DNA from: Papaver somniferum
Lineage: Eukaryota; Streptophyta; Magnoliopsida; Ranunculales; Papaveraceae
DNA length: 64,000 nucleotides
Direction of reading: 5' to 3'
Assembly: GCF_003573695.1 (NCBI RefSeq)
Contig: NC_039360.1
Location: forward strand, 125,450,336 to 125,514,335
The notes beneath the pieces were generated by a model. The model was not told where the DNA came from. It did not search any database and saw only the letters and a list, made by a program, of their open reading frames with translations. How positions within the stretch are numbered: the stretch's first letter is position 1; each line of letters starts with the position of its first letter. Positions 34,728 to 46,917 of this stretch are shown piece by piece. Made by a program: the position numbers and the translations under genes.

Positions 34728-37676
34728 TGATCGCTGTCGTATGCGTCAAAAATAAATTACTTTCTCACTACTCAAAATATAAAATATATCAAGGGTAAGA
34801 AAGGATCGTTCCCACATAGAGGACTAGGTTTTCAATATGTTTTGGTAACTTAAGCAAATAATGGGGGGATGTTTTGTTTTTATGAAACTAAAAATAAATA
34901 AAAGCAAACAATAAAGGTAGACGAATCAAATCGAGGATGAGAAAATATTGGTTACAGGTTTCATCTTCATTCACAAACATGTTTTCTACACAATAACTAG
35001 AATTGATATTTTAATCTCAACTTTTATCAAAGGCCCTAGGATACCTTGATCGCAAGAATATCCCACTAATTTCCTCTTATCATCAACAAACACATTAAAA
35101 GATGTGAATATGAATTCTAAGAGAACAACCTAACGTGTAAAAGCACTAATCAAGTTTAATTCCCTAGATGCATTAAGTTTTATGAAATCAGGCCAATCAA
35201 AGCAATCGAACGTGTAAAAGCACTAATCTGATTTAACAAAGTTATGACTCACATGTGACTACTAGGATGTATCACTACAAGCAATAATCACAATTATGCT
35301 ACGTGTATTCAAAGTGTATCACGTTTACGTATAATAAACCCTAAACTAGCAATAGATATGATTACGAGTTTTATCAATTTGCAACTTGACAAAACTAACG
35401 ATCAATCATACATGGCGATATTTCTAGCGAACCATAATCGACAAAACATGGAGACAAAACTAATTTATTGAATGAAAACCCATATTTGGAAATCCAACTT
35501 ATTCCTTAACCAATAATAAAATCTAGGTACTCATGGCATAGGAGTTCATCACAAGAAGAAAAATAATAGTTTCCATCTTTCTAAACCCTAGGCTAAAAGT
35601 AGAAGAGAAGATAAAAGATATCCCCTCTTGTGTAGAAAAGGGTTTTCTTTTATACCCCCAGACTAAGTTTTCGTCAACCCGACCATATGGCCCATATCAC
35701 ATCCCCATACGCACAACTACTACTCAGGCCTTACAAAGCCCATAAGCCCATTCAATTGTTAAGCTTGTCAGTCTTGTAGAACTGAAAAGAAACTCCATAC
35801 CATTCAATTCTCTCCATGACTTTCTTGCAGCACCTGTAGAAACAGCAACAGAACATTACCAGGAACTCCACAATCACCTGCAACAGCCTCATTGCAGCAT
35901 CACCTGCAGTTCCAGTTTCTTTAACTTGGGTCTAATTCTTTGCCATGAGCTCATGTATTGTCACAGAAACACCTCAATAACCAACTCAATTTTACTGTTC
36001 TAGCTTCCATGCAATGTCCATCCACTTCAGCTTGTACCCATTCCTAATATTCACCAACAAACCATTACCAGTTCCTGTAACATAACCACTGCCTGGAAAT
36101 TGCATCTCAGACTCAAGCCATTTGCACATCAAGATCACTTCAACCTGTGTAACTGCAACCTTTTGATCCCACCAGTGCCTTCTGTCACCAGCACAACCAT
36201 TGTGCATTACAGACCCAAACCAACACCACCTGAACCAACATCATCTCAACTTCTGCCTTGCAACTGCAATAACCTCCATCTCTACACAGCTATTCATAAT
36301 CCCTGCAACATTCTTCCAGCCATCACTTCAGTCAAAACCCGTGTTCCATATGCAGTTCAATACCAGCACCATCAAAGCCACCATTGCAATTCCCACCTTC
36401 AACTTCTGTCTTAGTCCATTGCAGATCCAAGATTAAGCTCATAACCTCAAATCCAGCTTCTTTGCAGTAGCAACAGCATCATCATCCTTTTCAGCTCACA
36501 TTGTTTGCTTCACAACAGAACTGCACCTGCATTAACATATTCTCCATACTTTCATTACTCCAATTGCAGCATCGGCACCATCATTCCACAAGCACCAACT
36601 GCAACTCAGCCAACGACCCTGAATCACAAGCCTTGTCTCATGAAGACTCTCTAACAACCCCAGCATCATTGCTTCATAATTTCAACTCCAGGTGCCACCT
36701 GCAATCGTCATAAACCCATTTTATTATGTTGTTTTCTCAATCAATGGACAGCAGCAATTTCGACTTGAGCATAAGCAACCATCTCCAATTCCTGTCTTCA
36801 CTGCAAACTGAACCCAAAACTCCACATCATTACAACCCGTAACTGCATCTATCTTCCTCCCTGCAAATTCGAGCTCATACTGCAAAAATCATCTTCTAAT
36901 TAATTTCCGACAAACCCATCTGCTCAAATGGATCTCAGATAGCTAAGCATATCACCACCAGACTCTATCAACCTATACCCTTCATTAACTGAGAACATCA
37001 ATAATCCATTCTCTGGGTTCTTCTCATTTCAGTTCCATAATTGAATCTGTACCTTCATCTCCATCATCTTCTCAAAATTCCTTGAATCAACAGCAAAACA
37101 ACATCTCGATCTCTCTCATCTGAATCGTATAGCCATCAAACACCACAGACCCATCTATACATCGATCCATAGCAGCATCATCTTCTCAATATTCTTTTCT
37201 CTGATCTCAAAATCTCTCTTCCCCCTCTGAATTTTCCTTTCCGCCATGCCTTCTTAGTTTCTTTCTCTATTTCAGGTGTAATGAAGAAGACTATTACCGA
37301 TTGTAGGGTTGTAATGATTGAAATTTATATTGCCACCCTTCTCTACTGGATAAGGGACACCTCAAATAACTTGGCTTGTCTGTTCCAGATAACTGACACT
37401 CCATTCGCTTTATTGCTGCACTGTCAGTTGCGGGGAACTGACAGTTCATTCTTCACTTCCTCCTTGCAACTTTAGCAGGCTCCAAATATCAGTCGCCTGC
37501 GAAGTGACGACTTTGCTCCTTTTAGCTCCAATTGAATGACTTTTCCTTCTTTTGCTCATAATGACTCCAAGTACCTAAACATTCAAAAGTATACATAAGA
37601 TACATAATTCACACGAAAAGTAGAAAAGAAAGCATAAACAATTGATAATAAATGAAGGCGTTTTAGACACCTATCA
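34728..37676 (-). repeat. N2 3' LTR
   Basis: The LTR is 2949 bp with a TATA box (GGGGTATAAAAG on the minus strand, 35648-35659). Positions 35820-36900 are rich in CTGCAA/CAGCA and CCA words; ORFs there (for example 36100-36414) recur in the other LTR and are compositional. Confidence 0.9.
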
Positions 37677-37715
37677 AATTCCCCCACACTTAGACTTTGC
37701 TAGTCCTCGAGCAAA
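37677..37715 (-). promoter_or_regulatory. N2 polypurine tract plus hairpin with AGGA loop
   Basis: On the minus strand TTTGCTCG-AGGA-CTAGCAAA (37696-37715, one mismatch in the stem) is followed by GTCTAAGTGTGGGGGAATT and then the LTR. Confidence 0.75.
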
Positions 37716-38574
37716 TCAAACAAAACACTTTTAAAACATACATACAACTCCGTGTCGTCGAGGCTACGGTCACACTTAGCATGTATAACAAGCCTTTAAA
37801 CCCCTAGGTGTCCCTAGTGGACGAGTTCTAGTCTCGTGAGGGTTTACTAGAGATATACCCACAAAACCTAATTTTCCAACTTACTAGTTCTCCATGATAG
37901 CGTCCAACGCGCTAAGAAGACATAAAGATTCTGCACACTAGTCATAAGAAGTAAGACACATATATGAACACAATCTCATCCTTAAAAGTTGAGAGAGAAA
38001 TAACCATCCCTTATCGAAAGAAATTCGGGTTCGAAGTGATCAAAAGTCTCGACTCTGCCTCACAAGAAAGGGTTTTATGAAGTTGCTCTCAATAACAAAC
38101 AACTTTTTATGGGTCACATATGTGTCCAGGTAGGAATGAAGAGAGAATCCTGTGACACATTGAATAGTAGGAAGGCCAAACCCCCCGAGTTGTTTTGAAA
38201 ACCCACATCTTTTATTTATTTCGAAAACCCTTTTTTCTGACGAACTCTAAGAAAGGAAATCAACCACTTAACAAAGGGGGGAATATGCTTACTTACCTCG
38301 TTATCCGTTCCGCGTGCAGTTAGCACCACTCTCACAACATCCATAGAAACGTCTTCGGTCTTCAATACTTGTCTTCATCTTCGTCTTCGGTCTTCAACTG
38401 TCGATGATAACTCTTGAACTTCGTAGAATCTTGATAATGTGATTCTTTCCTCTAATTCCTTGTTGCTTGAAGCTTCATTGTGGATATTCCTTCTTTCCAT
38501 TGGCTTTATTTAAAGAATACAAAACTAAAAACGAACTATACAAACCCAAAATATGATACAAAGGATTTTTCTTG

Positions 38575-38805
38575 TCTCTTTTTTTCTTCTTCTTTTTTTT
38601 TTCTTTTTTTTTATTGAGACAAGAAAAATAAAACAAATACAAAATAAAAACAAAACAAAATAGTAAAACGAATAATAAACCTAACAAAATTTTCTCTTGT
38701 CTCTTTTTTCTCTTTTTTTCTCTTTTTTTTTCTTTTTTTTTCATTTTTTTTTTGACAAGGGACTTAGCATAAAATGACCATGTCCCAAGTTTTTTTTTTT
38801 TTTTC
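38575..38805. repeat. Poly(T)/TTTTTC tracts inside N2
   Basis: Three long T-rich runs alternate with GAGACAAGA-type words (TCTTGTCTC, ACAAGAGAAAAT). The matching minus ORF (38475-38867) is a lysine-rich low-complexity artefact. Confidence 0.75.
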
Positions 38806-39665
38806 GGAACAAGAGAAAATAATATACAAATATGATAAAATAAAAAAAATGCAAGTACAAAGGCCATGGTGTAAGTACTTTACCGTTTGATTTTTCACAA
38901 CTTGTATGTCTCGATATCATAAGCTCCTTGAACTCTCATCTTTATAATCTTCGCTCTTGTACATAAAGTCTTCAACTTGTAAAAATTCTGCTCCTTGTCT
39001 TGTTGCTTTACTTGAATCTGAAATCTGCTCATTTCTGTAATGTTGTTTGTAAACCTTGAACGTCTTCAACTTTCCTTCGAATTTGTGATGCTCCTCTTGT
39101 TGATGATGATGGTGTTTCTATGGACCTGTTGGTGTAGAGAGAGATAAAGTGGATGGTGCTAACTGCGAACAAGATTACAAGTGATATGTAAGTTATAAAT
39201 TCGATGTCATCATTCATGATTGATAAAATAGCACTCAAGAGATCAAAATAGTGCTTCTATTGGTGGGAGGTTGGGTAGCTCACCATTCTACCCGGAGTTT
39301 ACGTACGGTGACACACACTCTAAAAGCACATATTTAGACAGGTACAAAAAATGAAGGCCGGTGCCTCACATGATGTAACAATAGGTAGTTTCCACTATAG
39401 GGGACCACTACTCTAATACCGAATTCAATCTGCACCTCGTTTGCCACTGGCATGGTTAAATCCAACTTTCACTCTCATACAAGTAAGAAACCCGATCATG
39501 TTCTCTGTCATCTCTAAGTTCAGTCACTCTTATGAGAATTTCGATGTAATCTTAGCAACATGTATACTATGTGACTCTAAACTAACTACAAGTTGGAGTT
39601 ATTCATGCACTAATTTACAAAAAAGTTGAAAAAGTATGAAAAATTTACAATGCAAGCTTAACCAC

Positions 39666-39703
39666 TCCCCCACACTTAAACTTTACATTGTCCTCAATGT
39701 AAA
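39666..39703 (-). promoter_or_regulatory. N2 second (internal) hairpin plus G-tract module
   Basis: Minus strand: TTTACATTG-AGGA-CAATGTAAA (39682-39703) is a perfect 9-bp stem with an AGGA loop, followed by GTTTAAGTGTGGGGGA. It lies about 130 nt after the end of the N2 ORF. Confidence 0.75.
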
Positions 39704-39831
39704 TTGAATCGTCCAAAGAAAGTCACGGTGAGAAATCTTATAATGATATACGACAAGAAATCAGAAAAAGTAAATACGAGACAAGAAAAAGCTAAAAACA
39801 AAACAAGAAATAAATACAAGACAAGAAATAC

Positions 39832-41316
39832 TCATCCTATGGGTTGCCTCCCATTTAGCGCTTGGTTTAAAGTCGTCAGCCCGACTTGCAAGACGAATTC
39901 CCCATACAATAATAATCTGAAGAGTTGGGGATCCTTCCATGTAACCTGTTTTGCAAATAGTAACTTCACACAAACATTAGTATAATAAACCAAAAGTGAA
40001 GCTGTAGCCCAATAGAAGTTTCCCCCACACTTATTCTTGTCCAATCTTGGAAGTGTATAAAGAACATAAAATTCAGGAACTTCTATGGTTTCTTCTATGC
40101 AAACATTCACAATATGAGAATCAAATGTTTCTAATAGCGGAAATCGAGAAACAAAGTCATTCAACATTATTTTCGAAGCACATACATTCAAACCAACAAG
40201 AGGTAAAGGAGAAGAAACAATATGCAAAGGGTTAGACAAACCTTGCACAATCTCTTGTATCACATAATCCTCTTCATCCTTGAAAAACTCAACTGAATTA
40301 TTCACCTCTTTTATATCATGGTCCTCTATCAAACCTTGCAACCATTCTTCATCCGTTTCTACCTTAACTAAAGTCTCGGCATTAACATCATCATTATAAT
40401 CCTTTGCAAGATCAATTGGGTCTTCCAAAATATTGGTCATAACGGTCACATTCTCAACATACTCGTCATCATTAGGCTCAAACTCTTTTGCGGCTGCAAA
40501 TTTCGCTATAAGGAACTTTTTTAGAAGACTCAAAAATGCATCATCCTCAATCTCCACCCTTTTAATAGGATCTTGATCATTATAAAGATCAATGCTTGAG
40601 TAATCTACACAAGTGTCAACATATTCCTCTTCGTCTTCATTTTGATCCCAAAAAGATTCCGATGTACACCTTTGGGTAATGTCACCATGAGTTGGTTCAA
40701 ACGATGTATCTTCATAATCATCGTCAATTTCATATCTAACATAAGATTGGTTGTCGCTGAATTTAGTGTTGCTAATCTCAATCTCATCCTTTTGAATAGG
40801 TGAATGATCATTATTAAGATCAAGAGTTGTGGTAGTTACACAATTATCAACGAAAGACCCCAAAGGTTGGCCCTTTTCAACATTAGCATCAACCAAATAT
40901 TCATCACAAACCATAGGCACATTAGAATAGTTATTGTTTTTAAAGCAAAGTTCTTCCTCATACCTTTCTTCTTTGATTTGATCAATACCTCTTTGTAAGT
41001 TAGCAATACCTTCACGAAGTTCTTGGAGTTGCTCTTCTGTAGCCTCTTTATCTTTTTGGAAATCTTGTTGTACAAAGTTGGAAACTTTGTCTAGAAAGTC
41101 AGAGACTTTTTTTTCACGAGCATAAGAATCCTCTCATCCTTGTGGTTGTTCACACACATACCCGCCATAAGGTTGTTGAGGAAAACCATAAGGATCCATG
41201 GAATATTGGTCATAGCCAATGAATTGGTTTTGATTATACCCCTGGAATTTTTGGAAGTTGTCATGTTGTTGAGATTGTTGGAAACCGTATACATTGTTCC
41301 AATATGCTCCATCCAT
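39832..41316 (-). pseudogene. N2 ORF: Q/Y-rich, coiled-coil and acidic protein of unknown function
   Basis: The frame is 495 codons with one in-frame TGA (41134-41136). Residues 1-60 are rich in Gln, Tyr, Gly and Asn (DGAYWNNVYGFQQSQQ, YDQYSMDPYGFPQQPYGG). After the stop comes a charged helical stretch with heptad spacing (EEQLQELREGIANLQRGIDQ). Then follows a long Asp/Glu-rich region with an internal duplication (FVDNCVTTTTLDLNNDHSPI against YVDTCVDYSSIDLYNDQDPI). A hydrophobic C-terminus with KQVTWKDPQLFRLLLYGEF ends the protein. No protease, RT or zinc knuckle is present. The low-complexity/coiled-coil order resembles a gag-like or packaging protein, but that is inference. Confidence 0.6.
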
Positions 41317-41426
41317 GAGAAATAAGTACCTGAAACACGATTCTCAAAAAAAGATTAAAAACCAGAAAATAAAACAGAACTAAAAACAAGAAAATAAGAA
41401 ACCAAAAACAAGTGACAACCGCTGCC

Positions 41427-41444
41427 TCCCCGGCAGCGGCGCCA
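41427..41444 (-). other. N2 primer binding site (tRNA-Asp type)
   Basis: TGGCGCCGCTGCCGGGGA on the minus strand, 5 bp from the LTR; one base differs from the common Athila/gypsy site. Confidence 0.85.
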
Positions 41445-41449
41445 AAATT

Positions 41450-44393
41450 TGATCGCTGTCGTATGCGTCAAAAATAAATTACTTTCTCACTACTCAAAAT
41501 ATAAAATATAACAAGGGTAAGAAAGGATCGTTCCCACAGAGAGGACTAGGTTGTCAATATGGTTTGGTAACTTAAGTAAATAATGGGGTATGTTTTGTTT
41601 TTATGAAACTAAAAATAAATAAAAGCAAACAATAAAGGTACACGAATCAAATCGAGGATGAGAAAATATTGGTTACGGATTTCATCTTCATTCACAAACA
41701 TGTTTTCTACACAATAACTATAATTGATTTAATCTCAACTTTTATCAAAGGCCCTAGGACACCTTGATCGCAAGAATATCCCGCTAATTTCCTCTTATCA
41801 TCAACAAACACATTAAAAGATGCGAATATGAATTCTACCTAAGAGAACAACCTAACGTGTAAAAGCACTAATCAAGTTTAATTCCCTAGATGCATTAAGT
41901 TTTATGAAATCAGGCCAATCAAAGCAATCGAACGTGTAAAAGCACTAATCCGATTTAACAAAGGTTATGACTCACATGTGACTACTAGGATGTATCACTA
42001 CAAGCAATAATCACAATTATGCTACGTGTATTCAAGGTGTATCACGTTTACATATAATAAACCCTAAACTAGCAATAGATATGATTTCGAGTTTTACCAA
42101 TTTGCAACTTGACAAAACTAACAATCAATCACACATGGCGATATTTCTAGCGAATCATAATCGACAAAACATGGAGACAAAACTAATTTATTGAATGAAA
42201 ACCCATATTTGGAAATCCAACTTATTCCTTAACCAATAATAAAATATAGTACTCATGGCATAAGAGTTCATCACAAGAAGAAAAATAATAGTTTCCATCT
42301 TTCTAAACCCTAGGCTAAAAGTAGAAGAGAAGATAAAAGATATCCCCTCTTGTGTAGAAAAGGGTTTTCTTTTATACCCCCAGACTAAGTTTTCGTCAGC
42401 CCGACCATATGGCCCATATCACATCCCCATACGCACAACTACTACTCAGGCCTTACAAAGCCCATAAGCCCATTCAATTGTTAAGCTTGTCAGTCTTGTA
42501 GAACTGACAAGCAACTCCAGCCCATTCAATTCTCTCCATGAATTTCTTGCAGCACCTGTAGAAACAACACCAGAACATTACCAGGAACTCCACAATCACC
42601 TGCAACAGCCTCATTATAGCATCACCTGCAGTTCCAGTTTCTTTAACTTGGGTCTAATTCTTTGCCATGATCTCATGTATTGTCACAGAAACACCTCAAT
42701 AACCAACTCAATTTTACTGTTCTAGCTTCCATGCAATGTCCATCCACTTCAGCTTGTACCCATACCTAAAATTCACCAACAAACCATTACCAGTTCCTGT
42801 AACATAACCACTTCCTGGTAATTGCATCTCAGACTCAAGCCATTTGCACAGCAACATCACTTCAACCTGTGTAACTGCAACCTTTTGATCCCACCAGTGC
42901 CTTCTGTCACCAGCACAACCATTGTGCATTACAGACCCAAACCAACACCACCTGAACCAACATCATCTCAACTTCTTCCTTGCAACTGCAATAACCTCCA
43001 GCTCTACACAACTATTCATAATCCCTGCAACATTCTTCCAGCCATCACTTCAGTCAAAACCCGTGTTCCATATGCAGTTCAATACCAGCACCATCAAAGC
43101 CACCATTGCAATTCCCACCTTCAACTTCTGTCTTAGTCCATTGCAGATCCAAGATTAAGCCCATAACCTCAAATCCAGCTTCTTTGCAGTAGCAACAACA
43201 TCATCATCCTTTTCAGCTCACATTCTTTGCTTCACAACAAAACTTCACCTGCATCAACATATTCTCCATACTTTCATTGCTCCAATTGCAGCATCGGCAC
43301 CATCATTCCACAAGCACCAACTGCAACTCAGCCAACGACCCTGACTCACAAGCCTTGTCTCATGAAGATTCTCTAACAACCCCAGCATCATTGCTTCATA
43401 ATTCCAACTCCAGGTGCCACCTGCAATCGTCATAAAGCCATTTTCTTGTCTTGTTTTCTCAATCAATGGACAACAGCAATTTCGACTTGAGCATAAGCAA
43501 CCATCTCCAATTCCTGTCTTCACTGCAAACTGAACCCAAAACTCCACATCATTACAACCCGTAACTGCATCTATCTTCCTCCCTGCAAATTCGAGCTCAT
43601 ATTGCAAAACTCATCTTCTAATTTCCGACAAACCCATATGCTCAAATGGATCTCAGATAGCTAAGAATATCACCACCAGACTCTATCAACTTGTACCCTT
43701 CATTAACTGAGAACATCAGTAATCCCTTCTCTGGGTTCTTCTCATTTCAGTTCCATAACTGAATCTGTACCTTCATCTCCATCATCTTCTCAAAATTCCT
43801 TGAATCAACAGCAAAACAACATCTCGATCTCTCTCATCTGAATCGTATAGCCATCAAACACCACAGACCCATCTATACATCGATCCATAGCAGCATCATC
43901 TTCTCAATCTTCTTTTCTCTGATCTCAAAATCTCTCTTCCCCCTCTGAATTTCCCTTGCTGCCATGCCTTCTTAGTTTCTTTCTCTATTTCAGGTGTAAT
44001 GAAGAAGACTATTCCCGATTGTAGGGTTGTAATGATTGAAATTTATATTGCCACCCTGCTCTACTGGATAAGGGACACCTCAAATAACTTGGCATGTCTG
44101 TTCCAGATAACTGACACTCCATTCGCTTTATTGCTCCACTGTCAGTTGCGGGAACTGACAATTCATTCTTCACTTCCTCCTTGCAACTTTAGCAGGCTCC
44201 AAATATCAGTCGCTTGCGAAGTGACGACTTTGCTCCTTTCAGCTCTAATTGAATGATTTTTCCTTCTTTTGCTCATAATGACTCCAAGTACCTAAACACT
44301 AAAAAGTATACATAAGATACATAATTCACACGAAAAGTAGTAAAGAAAGCATAAACAATAGATAATAAATGAAGGTGTTTTAGACACCTATCA
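41450..44393 (-). repeat. N2 5' LTR
   Basis: The LTR is 2944 bp and matches the left LTR throughout. The TATA box is at 42369-42380 (minus). TTCTG follows at 44394. Confidence 0.9.
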
Positions 44394-46908
44394 TTCTGTC
44401 AATATTATACTCCTCCACCGAAAAATCTCCATACGCTGCTGATATTATGTGACCGGGGGTAAAACTCAGCATGAAAGATCTTTCGCCATCACTCAAATCA
44501 GCACCAGATTTCAAATACTTACTTTCTCCAGCATTGAAAGTCTTCAATTGAGAAACGTGAGGAGGAACCACCACCCAAGGACGGAAGTTGAACTCAGACT
44601 CGTCATCTAATACGTCAATGAAGCGTGTCTTGGACTGAATTTTCTTCGTAGACCAGCTCATAATCCTAGCGTTGTCTTTCTCATGGAAGATACGTCGAGC
44701 ATCAGCAGAGTTCAGACTTTTTAAGACACTACGGGGAATGGGTGCATAGTTTCCGAAACGCTCCCACATCAGAGCTTGGAGGAACATCGTATTGGCATAG
44801 CATTCAATATTCATGAAACCGTTCGAAACACTGGAGTCTACGACTAAAGAGTCTAGGTTAGAATATAAAGAACCCAAGAATAAGCTACCGAGCGGAAGTT
44901 GTTCACCTTGAGCCAGTTTAATAGAGAAAGGAATTACAAACGGCTTCAACAAGGTACCATCATCTTCAAACACATCTATGGACATCCATAAGCACAAGAA
45001 AGCAGCAATAGACAACATACCGTCGGGTTCATCAAGAGGGGCGTCTCGTGGACACCAATGTGTCAACCAATGAGCGTAACAACATTTACCAAAAACCTTG
45101 TTGATTCTCTCCATCTCGTTGTTAAAGTTTTGGAAACTTTTTTCTCTTCCGTCGTCCAAAGTTCTTCAGGAAAGTTACCTTAACTGGAAGATGCAGCAAA
45201 GCAACTACATCTTCCAAGGTAATAATGAACTCTCCCCAGCTGCATATAAACGTATGAGTTGGGATGCACCAGCGAGCAAGAAGAGCTACAATACCTCGTG
45301 TGTCATGAAATATATACAAATCTCCAGATGTTTGAACGGACCTGGTAATTTGTGCTCTATCCAGCATAGCTCTAACACAAGAAAATCCCAGCATGTGTCT
45401 AGACCATCCCGAGAACTTCTCTAAAGGGCGTCAAAAAAGCTTGAATTCAATCATTGAAGCCTGGAATAATCCTCGTTCAAGATAGAACCGAATAGCAGCA
45501 CAAGGAGTCACCAATTTATTTTGGGTGACCGTCCTGGGATTGATCAGAAGGCGATATACCGGGGACTTGAGACGATTTTCGGGATCATGAACCTTAAAGA
45601 AAGCGTCATCTATGTTTGGGACATTCTTGAATCCAGGTGTTTCGTCTTCCTCACCAATGGAAGTCTTATCTTTGCATGTTTCCTTGATGGAGATATCATC
45701 ATCTGCACACCTTTCATCTCTGGAAGCGTCATTGGCTGGGGAATCAGACATCCTCGCAAAGCTGCTGTGAAATCCACATAATGTTTCAGTCATCCGCGAA
45801 TTCAATAAGATGATGGAATCATGAAAATTTAAACGTTGGTGTCTATAAACGGTAAATATTGAACTCTTACCTCTTTCAATTTTACTAACAATAGTGGTTG
45901 CAATACAAGAGTTAACACACGAAATCAATTCGTTCCTTGAAACCTGCAATAACGAACAAAACTTCATTAGTTCATGAAAAATGATTTTCTCATAAAATCA
46001 TATACATAATTTTCACAACGTGAACATTCACACAACTGAACTATGAAATTTACAATAAGACATGACTTTCATCATAAATAAGTTGTTTAGTTTGAAGGTT
46101 ACTCAAAACCCATGTCTTGATTTTACAAAGCAATAATTAATGCAATTTGTTCATATAAATTTTCATAATTTATCTAATAAGAACAAATCCATGTGAATAA
46201 AATATGTCATCATGTTTCACATAAAATATGTCACGGCTACATATATATATATATATAAAAAATCTATTTTCCTTTGTACTAGCGTTTTATTAGAAAACGA
46301 AGGTTTATGCTAGTTTTTTGAAAGCTCACACCTATTGTGATAAAATACTAATTCTCATGAAATCTCATAAATAAATTTTTATCACTGGACATAAATTTAC
46401 ATACATGAAAATATGTATGTCTATTTTCTCTCGAATGAGCATTGTCTTCTAAAACGGGGTTTATTTCGGTTTTGTGAAAGCTCACATCTATTAGGGTAAA
46501 ATCTTGGTTCACATGAAATCTCATACATTAAGTTTTATCACTGGACCTAAGTCCATATATATAAAAAAAATCTCTCATAAATCAGGGGTTTTTATTAGTT
46601 TTCAAAACTAACGATCGAACGAACATACGTTTGATAAAACAAGGGTTTTTCTACAAAACTCACATCAACATGTACACATGTATAGAATTTTAACATGATG
46701 GAAGCATGGACAACTCATGAAATCAGCAAACTTTGAAGAAGAAAAAACTCACCTGACGGCGCCGGCCGGACGGTGATCGGACACCGGCGGCGACGACGAT
46801 TCCGGTAGAAAGTCTCCTGCTGCTCCTGATGCTTGACGTGAAGATGAGAGGGAGATGGAGATGATGGTCGGACGTGAGAGAAATAAAAAAAAAAAGAGAG
46901 AATTAATC

Positions 46909-46917
46909 CCTTTTATA
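46909..46917 (-). promoter_or_regulatory. TATA box of the antisense PMD gene
   Basis: TATAAAAGG on the minus strand is followed within 30 nt by a pyrimidine-rich leader. Then comes a GC-rich first exon (about 46756-46890) ending in a GTGAG donor. This indicates transcription independent of the LTR. Confidence 0.5.

Larger units (their letters stand above)
34728..44393 (-). mobile_element. N2: complete non-autonomous LTR retrotransposon (Athila-like) with one ORF
   Basis: The element is 9666 bp. LTRs lie at 34728-37676 and 41450-44393; on the plus strand both begin TGATCGCTGTCG and end CACCTATCA, with a 5-bp TTCTG duplication outside. Orientation is minus: the tRNA-Asp primer site is at 41427-41444 and the polypurine tract at 37677. 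The 3.8-kb interior has one decayed ORF (39832-41316) and no protease, RT or integrase. It shares the hairpin/G-tract module and the GTCCCTAGTGGAC box (37813-37825) with N1. By eye the LTRs differ at only a few positions per 100, so insertion is fairly recent and later than Tat-A. Confidence 0.9.

Noticed and set aside
36100..36436. Ser/His/Thr/Asn-rich ORFs, repeated at 42822-43158
   Set aside because: They are low-complexity translations of the CA-rich N2 LTR in several frames.
38475..38867. Lysine-rich 130-codon minus ORF
   Set aside because: It is a translation of poly(T)/TTTTTC tracts within N2.
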